A stretch of 64,000 nt of DNA from Plasmopara viticola (Eukaryota; Oomycota; Peronosporomycetes; Peronosporales; Peronosporaceae), in assembly GCA_001695595.3 (NCBI GenBank), contig MBPM02000036.1:1-64000 (forward strand), given 5' to 3'. The position numbers were made by a program, and so were the translations under genes. This document shows positions 55,251 to 64,000 of this stretch, piece after piece. The stretch's first letter is position 1; each line of letters begins with the position of its first letter. The notes beneath the pieces were generated by a model, which was not told where the DNA came from, ran no database searches, and saw nothing but the letters and a program-made list of their open reading frames with translations.

Positions 55251-57400
55251 TTCATTCTAATGAGTGCCATCGTGTCTCTCCCAATGACCAAAAGTTCTTT
55301 AAATGCCGTCATGATGATTGTCAATCGCTAGACACAAAGGGCAATGCTTTTCGCCACGATGACAAGGAATGATACTGCAAAAATTGCAAAGGTTTGATAA
55401 AGTATTCATAAAGAGGATACATTCTAAATTCCATTGTGTCATCCGAGACACTATTTTTTACATCAGAGCTTAGGCAAGCAGTCGTGTCTGCTGTGCGAGC
55501 GCAGCATACTAAGGGACAAACGGAAAGAACCAACCGTTTCTTTTAAATAACATCTAGGTGTCGTCAACCTAGCATAGAATGGTTGGAATGACTTTATGCA
55601 TTTGATGAAGATAAACTACAATCATCGCGTACCCTCTACATTCAAAATGTCATCGTTTGACACGTATTTGAGATATATTTTATAAATGCTTGAAGATGTG
55701 GTATCACTTCCAAAATTTAACAAGTTTACAGGTCAGCATAAGGTTTCGTTAAAAACCTTTACTCTAAGTTGCACAGGACAGAATTAGCAAGCACATACGC
55801 GCATAAAGTACTATTACGCTTTTTGTCTGAAATTCCGAAGTTGACGACGTGGTGCTTTGGACGATAAGTTTTTGAACTTGTCAAAAAGGTCTTGTACAGC
55901 CAAATCTATTCGCGTCAAATAATATTGGCCCGTTTCTGATCGAGAAGATAATTTTGATTGATCCCTACGAGCTGAGTTATCGAAGGGAGAAAAAAGCTGC
56001 ATCCCATATTTCACAATTCATTGTTGAATATGTTGCAAGAATCTCAAGCGTCGGCAAAAGATGAATAAACTTGTGTTGGCCAATGGCTGTGAGATACAAC
56101 TCGTTTGAAGCCGTCATTGGACACCGTAGGCACTTTGAAAACCTTCGCTCCAAATTTGACGCCTTTGGAAAAGCAAAGAGAAACCCACCTAAGACACCTT
56201 AGGAAAACTAAAGCAAATCCTTAAGCTAATTGACTTACATCAGGGATGTTAAAAAATATCATGAGCTTCCAACATCGGCAACTTTCTCGGAGAGAGCTGT
56301 GTGACCGGCAGATTGGCCGAAAACCACCACCACGCCATTCGTGCGTTGTTCCAAAAACACATATGGCCCCAGGAATCTGCACCTGCATATTTCAGACTTT
56401 TCAATAGCCTAGGTTTCAGATTAATCAATCAAGACCCAAATGTATCAGAGCAAGGAAATTTCTCAGATGAATGCTTCGATAATGACATACTTTAGAATGA
56501 TAATGGATAGAACTAAGAGTCACAAATTAGGCTGAAGCAATATAATTATCTGTAAGAGCTAGCCATTTTATTTCACTTCTCAATTTGCTTCGAGCAACAA
56601 ATACTTCTTTTTCTCTAATTTGGTAGCGTCGCAAGTCCCGTCAAAAACACGTCGACTAACTCGGTCTGGATGTAACGACCCGTTACATCCAAATCGAGCT
56701 TTTTTGTTGCACTGGCTTTTCAATACTAGTAGCACTAATGCACGAAAAACATTTAACCGGTATTTATTCCGCTTTAAGTTCCGAATTATGAAAAGTCCCT
56801 GCGAAGTCACTCATAACAGTTAGAGGTAAGACCAAAGCAAATAGGTGTTAAATTGAATAAAGCAGTATTTAACTGCTCACGTTAATAAATCTACAAAGAA
56901 AATTAAGGTGTAAAATAATAATGACCAGTAGATAGGCTTGGAAACAGCAGTAGCTTGAGAGAAAAGCGTGATGGGTCATTGGTCTAGCTTCTTCGCGCTT
57001 GGAATTTTTCTAGACTTGCATACAACCGCTCAAAGTTAGAAAAATGTTTGGACAATAAGTGGTTACATCGGTGCCCTCCTACTATACCAAAGCAATTAGT
57101 ACTTCTCAAATTGCCTTTAACTGCGCACCCACATAAAAAAGGCTAGACTTACGACTCCCGTTGGTTCGTTCTCCTTCGCACCAAGCTTCTCGCTTTCTCC
57201 TCAACTCTTTGCAGCGATCTCGTCTGCGCTCGCCTTGCCGCCCTTTGCCACCATTTCCTTCGGAGCTCACCGAGCTACCCGTATTTCGTGACAAGTCGTC
57301 ACTTAAGCTTCTATCGCGTCACTCCCGTTTTATTGTCTGACACCTACTGCTAACAGTTATCTGAAAAAAGACCGTAAGAACGTCATTCAGGGGGATTACA
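55251..57400. other. Region with no recognisable gene
   Basis: Only short ORFs without recognisable domains or signal peptides occur. They include a 66-codon minus-strand frame at 55814-56014 and an Arg/Lys/Glu-rich minus-strand frame at 57106-57294. I assign no function. The base composition resembles that of the decayed transposon region to the right. Confidence 0.5.
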
Positions 57401-58900
57401 ACTCGTGACGCTCTAACTAGAGGACTGCAAAAGTATTGGGCCGTTCATTGAGGCACATCTCGCCCTATACAACTTCCAGCAGAGCCACTCCTGGCTTTGT
57501 GAGGGCATTGATTTCCCAGAGCTAAGCTTAAATTTCATACTGCAAATAGTCACCCGCGTAGAAGCTTATGTTTTTAATTATGAAAATTTAACGCCTTACA
57601 TCTTGCCGCGATGTTTTCTCTCGTCAGCTCCCAGGGGATTCACTGATAGAGAATAGCGAATTTAGCTTCGCTCTTCAAAAGGTTAGTGCTTTGCGTCTTA
57701 AAGCGCTAAAAGTAGTTCCATCACCGACTAGCGCAGAAAAGCTGCATCGCGTGTGAACTCCCCGTTCACGTACGATTGAGCGTAAGCACCTGGCTGAGGT
57801 GCTTGATGAGCTTGCAAAGGAAGATCGGCCTCACTTTTGGATAAGACGCTCGCCAGTCTCGTCTTCTTTGAAACTTTAAGCTCCTCCCGAATGCAGGGAT
57901 GCGATTAACGTGCTCAACGTATGACACTGTTTTTAAACTTAGCTGACTTGAGCTAGAAGCGTTGGGTACCCAAATCGAAATTTCTTCGAAATACGGCTCG
58001 TCATACTTTGTCGATTCGCTTCGTCTACCTGACGAAATATTGGATACCTTTATTTTGATTGGTTCTCAGATCTTAATGCGCCGCCTACAAGCGTCCTTCC
58101 CACATTCGTGCGAAATGGCCATTCACCGCGGGAACGTACGGTATTTTTTGGCCAAAAACGAGCGCCAGATGTTTTAGCTCCATTTCCGGATGCTTTCTTA
58201 CAAAAAAATGGATTTTCGACGCCTGGTGACGCATGGTTAAGCTCCGAGCTTGTTTCATCAACCGCAAAGTTGCACGTTGTAAACAAGTAACATCACCGTC
58301 AATTCGTATCATTCAAGAGGAAGAGGCTGCGCAAAGGAGTTACCAAGGAAGTAGCCAGTAATCGTCCCCGTCCGAAGCTGATATCTCGGCTGACTCTGCT
58401 GTGTCCACTTGTCACTCCACGGATCCATTCGTTAGAATCAGCTGGTCTTTTTTATCAATTCTTCTTTGCCTCTCAGAAGTTTACCGTACCGTCACGGGAT
58501 CCTTCTCTATCTTGCTCTCTCTCTCTCCAGCTCCAGACGGCATGATGTCGGAAGGGGATGCGCCTCACTGTGTGGATTACGATGCAAGTGACGTTGTCCC
58601 CGCCCTGTCGGAAAATGATACTAACGAATATATGGGTGAAAATATTCCGAATTGACCCTTGTGATCCCTTGGAAGCAAAGGCAGCTTCCAACTGTTAACG
58701 CATTAAAAGGCATAGCAGGTGATAGTGACTTTGAAAGTCCAAATATAATAGTCTACGACAAGAGGTTGCCCAATGGTAGTACGATCTTGAAGTTCGCCGT
58801 GAGGAGGCCGACGAAGCCTGCCTTGAAAGTTTCTTTATTGCTGCTGTCACACCAGCGTTCATCCCCCGAGTAACCAGTTAATTTGCCTTACGATATGAAA
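57400..58900 (+). pseudogene. Possible ORF1 region of the decayed LINE
   Basis: Stretches such as HSWLCEGIDFPELSLNFI and YFVDSLRLPDEILDTFI occur in successive plus-strand frames and read like parts of one long decayed protein upstream of the endonuclease. I recognise no defined domain; the assignment rests mainly on position. Confidence 0.35.
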
Positions 58901-59740
58901 AAATGACGCGTCGAGAACTCTTTGGGTACACTGAATCTTTGTAACTGAACTTAGTGGTCCTCCCTCCGCTTGAGCAGTTAGCCACGGTCGAAATAACACA
59001 GGAATCATGTCCCCGGCCATAAATTTTTCTGAACTTTTTATGTCCCCGGCCATAAAGTTTTCTGAACGCCTTGCTACGTTCAAAAACTACTGCAGCCCTT
59101 GTCGTCTTGTCGCCATTACAAGCCCTGGTACGAGTATGGCTCAAATGCAGTGCATTACGGTACTTTGGGTTACGGGCAAAGCAAAGAATATGCTATAACT
59201 TCTCTTCCACCATGTCCCGTCAATTTTGAAGTAAAACAAGAGGACCCAGCTTGTACTCACAAGCTGGGATTAGGTCTTTTATATTATGGCACCTACGGTC
59301 AATTGCGACCCAATTGAGATTTTTACTTATTCCAAAAAATCTGATTTTCTCATCATTTTGTTCATACTGCTTTTTTGGGATACCATACTTTGGCTGGTAG
59401 GCATTAGCTCTTTTGCAAAAGACCTATGGCAGAACAAAGCAGTTCCTGAATTTGATAAGCCGCCCAGGTTTTGAAATCTGATGCGAATGGGTCTCTTGTT
59501 TTAAGCGTGCAGTTCAAAAGAGAAAACGTGGGCGTTTTCGGAGGGCCCACTCTATGTAAACGGGCTAAATAAGCAATGCCTTCAATTTCATCAAGACTCT
59601 CTTTCAACAAACCAATTTATCGCTTTGCAAATAGCCGAGCTTTCAAATTAGCAGTCGCTTGAAAACAAAGACTACGTTCTTCATGCCGCATGTGTGCATG
59701 CCCGTTCTTTCAGGTCTCAATCACTCTCTACTGGAAAATG
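58901..59740. other. Unassigned stretch inside the decayed LINE
   Basis: No domain is recognised. Near 59007-59070 a short block (ATGTCCCCGGCCATAAA) is repeated in tandem about 35 bp apart. A 72-codon frame at 59099-59317 has no recognisable domain. Confidence 0.4.
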
Positions 59741-60250
59741 TGCTTGCAATGGTTCTGCTTAATTAACAAATGGAGCTCACCCGATTTAGAATACTCATGA
59801 CGACAACAACGCTTACTAAAGACTCGCCATGATTAAAAGTCGCTTTTGGTCATATTCGCCATCTTTGGTATAGTTCGAATCTATTTTATCGTGGTATACG
59901 ACCCGGTTCGCCCAGAAGATTGACCTGCTTTCATTTCTTTGAGACACTTTCACGATACTTTTGTACACCTGGCTTCAGACGACTTTACATAATTATGAAT
60001 CTCAATGTGGACCAAGCTACACCTGGTGCCTCCATCCATAACGGCATCCGCGCTGAGCATTTTGGTTGGATGGTTAGCCTCGGTTTATTTAGCTTTTGGC
60101 ACCCGGATTCGCGTGAATTCACGGGGCCAGATCTAAAAATCGAATCGATGATTGTCTCGCTAATGTTGACTTCTACGACAACTATTTTTGCTTAAGCTAG
60201 CAGTGGATGGGACCAAATATGAATTGTCTAAACATATCCCTATTGAGGTC
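59740..60250 (+). pseudogene. LINE endonuclease domain remnant
   Basis: Blocks in consecutive frames match the C-terminal half of LINE AP endonucleases: VVYDPVRPED, LNVDQATPGAS, HPDSREFTGPD, and GTKYELSKHIPIEV, where a catalytic Asp-His is normally found as SDH. Here that Asp has become Lys. Several frameshifts separate the blocks. Confidence 0.65.
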
Positions 60251-60880
60251 TTGGCCTCTTCCATTAAAAATGTTTTACTAGACTCTTTTCTGTTAAATTG
60301 TCCACCCTAGCTGTTTCAATGTAGCTCTTTTCAAAATCAATATTTAAGCAATCTTGATTGTCCTTCAGCCCAAACCGGAATCCGGGATGCTTATTTGACG
60401 AGCATAATCGAAAAGACCTTATTTATCTCTGCCAGAAATATCTACAACCTCCTTATAACTTCTCGTGATTGTGGGAAATCTTTCTTGTAAGATTCTAGCG
60501 ACTACAATTGGCATCAGTGTGACTTGTTCCGCCAAGCCTATTTAAAAATTTAATGGCAAGGCGTGACCGTTGATAGTATTTTAAATGGATGTCAAGTCCG
60601 GTGAATAGTCTTCAGAGATTTTTCTCAGTGCCACAACTGAAGCATTCCAATTTCGTCGGTTAATACCCATTTAGGTTTATTCAATGAAGGTGGCACAATA
60701 CTATCCACTCAGCGTCAATCTGGGGTGCAATATTTTGTTTGAAAATTTCATGAACTATCGATTTCTTTGAAGCTATTAAGCACACTGCTCGTGAAATTTC
60801 ACTGCCCGGACGGACATCTTGTGGAGTATTTTCAACTTTTTTCGACTCATTAATTTTAACGACAAAAAATATATTTCTTA
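60251..60880. other. Linker between LINE endonuclease and reverse transcriptase, decayed
   Basis: This interval should encode the part before the reverse-transcriptase core. Plus-strand frames are full of stops and I recognise no motif. Confidence 0.4.
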
Positions 60881-61600
60881 GCTTTCTGAGAACGGCTCTC
60901 GCTCGAACCTTAAGAACTATCGGTCTTTGATGTTGCTATATCAAGATGCCAAATTCGGACACAGACTTTAGCCTATCGTCTCAACAAAGTTCTACCTAAA
61001 TCATTGAGAGTTGGCCAATTTGGCTGTGTTCCGGGACGTGACATACGCCATGCGCTACGATACTTTAACGATCTTCAAGATTATTGTCGGTCGATTAACT
61101 CTCGTGATTCAGCCGGTGCTACCAGCCTTGACTTTGCCGAAGCGTTCGATAGCGTCAACTGGCAGACACTGGATCATGTATCACAACATTGGAGATCTAA
61201 AAACAATTTCTGGCTTTAGGTCAAGCCCTTTTCAAAAGGACAATAGTTCGAATCATAAGATCTCCACGCCCGAAATTTTTTATAGTTTGAAAGCGCGTTC
61301 GACAAGGTAGTTCACTTTCTACCAGTTTAGTTGTATTTTTTAATTGCGCTTCTGCTTTGCTGTCTGCGGGCAACAAGTTACGGCTCTGCCATTGTAAATT
61401 GCATCTCATTCCATCACATCCTAACCTTTGCAGATGATGCCACTGATATTATAAAAAATCTCTTACTCGCTCCCCAGTTTCTGGCTCGAGTACAAATCAT
61501 TTGTGCTACCACTGGAATGCGATTTAATTTGGATAAGTATGTCGTTTGTTCTTTTGTCTCTTATTTATCAAAGATACTGGATCTATAATCGATGCAACTT
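60881..61600 (+). pseudogene. LINE reverse transcriptase remnant
   Basis: Positions 60970-61190 read YRLNKVLPKSLRVGQFG, then PGRDIRHALRYFNDLQDYC, and LDFAEAFDSVNW, which is the motif A region with its catalytic Asp. The palm motif C appears as LTFADDATD, with FADD encoded at 61427-61438, followed by GMRFNLDKYVVCSF. Stops and frameshifts lie between them. The FADD form and the block order are typical of non-LTR elements. Confidence 0.85.
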
Positions 61601-62700
61601 TTGAGAGCCCGCGCTTTACAAAATCACGAAAACGCTTCTCTTTAAGGCATTAAGTTTGGACACGCTGTCACAGCCGGTCTTCAACTCAGCTCCCTTCTCG
61701 GTCAGTTCCAAAGACTGTATGACTTGGCGATGGCGAGCTCGAACTCTTTGCGGTCAAGTGCTTCGATCAAAAATTGCTTTTTCTCAACAATCTGGCGTTT
61801 TCTAGGTATAGTTTTATTTTCGAAACAAGATCTTCCGCATCCTTACCGTTAATGCGCAACTTTTGTCATCAACAGCAATAGATGCTGTTGCTTCTCGTGG
61901 GCAACTTCGGGCGAACTCGACTTACCTTCGGTTGCGTCATCTATCTAGTTATTTTAGGTCAATTCAATAGTCATGTTATTGTTCACTGCCCGCGCAGCTT
62001 TACAGCTCCTCCAAAATGGTTCATTTCGGCACAAAATCGGTGCCGCTTTTAGTGGTTAAGGTTCATGATTGGACTTTTTACAAATTACTCTCTTCAATGG
62101 CACACAATCCTCGCTTGCATATTATTCCTGCTTATTGGAGAACTTTTATCGCGGTGAAGTTTTGAGAATATGGTCGAACTTCACAATGAAAACATGTTCT
62201 TACACGACTCACATAGCCAATTTCGAATAAAGCATTTTTTTGACTTACAAAGGCGAACCGCCTTTTGGCAAACTTCATCGTAAGGCTTCTTTCTTCTTCA
62301 GCCGTCAACGTATTTTATGACTTTCGAGATTCCGCACTGGGTATGGAGCTTTCCCACACCAAGTTAATCTAAGCACGGCCTCAACTGGCTCTTCTATCAG
62401 AATGGGTCGGTTTTTTACAGCGGTGGGTCAATAAATCGCTTCGCGCATTTATATTCCTTAATTATAATCTATCCACCACCATCTGAGGGCATGACTTTGA
62501 TGGCCAAGAAATCGTCTACGCCTCTTATCATTTTATCAACAGAATTCTTTGAGCCGAAGATCCACCGCCGCTTCCACTGTATCATCTTTGAGCTCCTGAC
62601 ATATAATTTCAGCCAATCCACTGGTCATTTTAGCGTCGCTCACAGCGCGATCTTCTTCCCCCACGTATGGTGAACTCCTTTTTCAATTTTAACTTAATGG
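61601..62700 (+). pseudogene. Probable C-terminal region of the decayed LINE
   Basis: Frames such as FGHAVTAGLQLSSLLGQFQR follow the reverse transcriptase and look like its continuation, but no motif is diagnostic. The end point is uncertain. Confidence 0.4.
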
Positions 62701-63492
62701 GTTTGGTTTTTTTCGCTAAAATATCGCTGCAATATGATCGTTGTACACTGTGTATACGGGTGCAACCAATTGAGATTCCTCTCTCTACACCATGGGACTG
62801 CCACAAGGTCTAGAATCTCTGGCGCGTCTTTCTTCCCCTTTTTTCACGAAATTTCAGCATTACAATTCGTTGGCCACACGTTTTTGTCCTTCACCAGTTG
62901 TAATTCCTAGTAAACATCAAGCTACTTTTGGTACGCGTACGCCGATTCGCCTGTATAATGTTGTTCGCTACGTCATTTTGCGCATACTATGATTTAATCG
63001 CAAAAAAACAATATTCGCGCACTGCCCCTCCACGCTAAGAGGACATTTTACGAGGGTTTAACGAAGATTCGTTTTTATTATCAACGAGCCATTCCCGACT
63101 TAAGTCACAACTTAAAGCATTCAGTGATAATTTGTATTAGAACTTCGGTCAAGATCTATAATCACTTTCGAACATATGATCTCCCGTTTCCCACAATCTC
63201 GACTTATCCCGATTTACACATGCGTCTCCTCGCGCTCTGTACATCAATTAGCATCTTCAATTCTACCGTCGTATGCGCTTCAACATTGTTCTTTTGGGGT
63301 CGCTGGTGTCGACGTTCTTCTTCGGCTCAAGTTTTCATGAACTTGAATTTATTTTGTGCAACTTCTGGATTTAGAATTCTTAAAGGTACTAAGTTTAAAG
63401 AGTACAACGATACGAAAGCAATTGGTATTGTCATAATCCATCTATTTTACCGACTCAAACGTTTCCCAATGAAAGTACTTAACTGCATTTCT
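62701..63492. other. Intergenic region with no recognised gene
   Basis: I see no supported coding sequence. It includes the 3' flank of the HAD hydrolase gene and possibly the tail of the LINE. A plus-strand frame at 63124-63600 starts at GTG, overlaps the HAD gene and matches nothing known to me. Confidence 0.5.
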
Positions 63493-64000
63493 TCACTCAA
63501 TAGCGAGAGAGTTCCAGTGTTTCACAACAATCAATACAGTCTTCACATTTCTTACAATAGCGTCCGCAGCGGCGTACCGCTCTGCGTCCTCATCATTTAA
63601 ATCTGCTCGCGTCAAAGCATCGGGTTTTGTCCACATTGCGTTCACCCAAATTGTTCTCAATCCAGCGCATTTCGCACCCATCACGTCGCACTCATAATGG
63701 TCGCCGACATGGACGAGGTGCTGACGCCAATACGAGGCAGGGAATTTGTTCACTGCCGCGTCAAAGATCGCTTGTTCTGGTTTGGCACAGCCCACGAGTT
63801 CAGCAGAGATCATAAAGTCCACAAGATCTCGAAAAAAATTAGGCAGATTTTCCATCTCGCAATTGCCGTTCGTAATAACTCCTAGAACAGGTGACGTGGC
63901 GTCACCTGTATCATTAATTACCGACGTGATCTCCGACTTTAAGCCTCGAAGTAAATTTTCAACGCCGTCAAACAACTGTGGATGGCTGCGCGGTACTAGA
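63493..64000 (-). CDS. HAD-superfamily hydrolase, C-terminal part (cut by window edge)
   Basis: The frame is open from the right edge of the window (reading LVPRSHPQLFDGVENLLRGL) to a TGA at 63493-63495, so this is the C-terminal 168 or so residues. HAD motif II is VITNGN, motif III is the Lys of GCAKPEQAIFDAAV, and motif IV is GDHYECDVMGAKCAG followed by LRTIWVN. The N-terminal DXDXT nucleophile motif must lie outside the window. The motif set and the NG after motif II suggest the phosphatase/haloacid-dehalogenase-like class (N-acylneuraminate-9-phosphatase or YjjG type); the substrate cannot be inferred. No repeats or damage are visible, so it is probably a functional single-copy gene. Confidence 0.88.
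   Translation of the reverse strand, partial: LVPRSHPQLFDGVENLLRGLKSEITSVINDTGDATSPVLGVITNGNCEMENLPNFFRDLVDFMISAELVGCAKPEQAIFDAAVNKFPASYWRQHLVHVGDHYECDVMGAKCAGLRTIWVNAMWTKPDALTRADLNDEDAERYAAADAIVRNVKTVLIVVKHWNSLAIE

Larger units (their letters stand above)
57400..62700 (+). mobile_element. Heavily decayed LINE (non-LTR) retrotransposon
   Basis: Fragments in the three plus-strand frames line up in the order expected of a LINE: a possible ORF1 region, an AP-type endonuclease, a reverse transcriptase and a C-terminal region. Stops and frameshifts are so frequent that no domain is whole. The boundaries are approximate, and no poly(A) tail or target duplication was found. The plus orientation follows from the domain order. 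Confidence 0.7.

Noticed and set aside
55814..56014. Possible RxLR-like effector remnant on the minus strand
   Set aside because: There is no signal peptide and no properly placed RxLR or dEER motif; only a loose basic stretch is visible.
57106..57294. Arg/Lys/Glu-rich minus-strand ORF resembling a Gag basic region
   Set aside because: It is low complexity only, without zinc knuckle or neighbouring pol sequence.
59099..59317. Short plus-strand ORF with several Cys and Tyr-Gly residues
   Set aside because: It has a non-ATG start and lies within the decayed LINE region; no domain is recognised.
63124..63600. Plus-strand ORF of 158 codons near the right edge
   Set aside because: It starts at GTG, overlaps the conserved HAD hydrolase on the other strand and shows no recognisable domain.

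Overview
The window looks like eukaryotic, probably oomycete DNA (Phytophthora or a relative in the Peronosporales). This rests on the intron-free small secreted-protein genes, the copia and LINE families, and the absence of bacterial operon structure. I cannot name the species.

Positions 1 to about 49,800 are one head-to-tail tandem array with a period of about 1.2 kb. Each unit holds one minus-strand gene for a small secreted protein: a 20-residue signal peptide, a 29-residue Ala/Pro/Lys-containing linker and a 33-residue Gly/Trp tail, 82 residues in the reference form. I count 34 copies. Fifteen are open from ATG to stop; nineteen are frameshifted or truncated, mostly by single-base deletions. 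The array runs off the left edge of the window. The roughly 950 bp of spacer per unit is about as conserved as the gene, which points to homogenisation of whole units rather than selection on the protein alone. Regional variants (Tyr17 on the left, Phe17 further right, Lys2-Val3 in several right-hand copies, a stepwise spacer insertion) show that homogenisation is local.

Two nearly identical Ty1/copia retrotransposons interrupt the array at 25.76-30.39 kb and 34.60-39.26 kb. The second has a fully open 1449-residue Gag-Pol but has lost the first 32 bp of its 5' LTR. The first has both LTRs and a 5-bp target duplication but a frameshifted polyprotein. Both lie against the same base of the array unit on their right side. 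A matching unit without the element is present at 33.9-34.3 kb, so the second element most likely arose by duplication of an occupied unit rather than by a new insertion. The start codon of Gag-Pol lies inside the predicted primer-binding site and its stop codon lies inside the 3' LTR.

Beyond 49.8 kb the units are diverged. At about 50,328 the polarity flips to plus-strand relics of the same gene. One relic is split by a third, older copia element (50.43-54.04 kb, minus strand) that lacks its integrase core; a second relic lies at 55.08 kb. From about 57.4 to 62.7 kb there is a heavily decayed LINE retrotransposon with recognisable endonuclease and reverse-transcriptase blocks. At the right edge lies the C-terminal part of an ordinary chromosomal gene, a HAD-superfamily hydrolase on the minus strand, which probably marks the return to unique gene space.

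The function of the array is unknown. Its product looks like a secreted, Trp-rich structural or surface protein whose dosage is set by copy number. Many disruptions are single-base losses in short runs, so some may be sequence or assembly errors; the same deletion recurring in several copies argues that others are real and have spread through the array.
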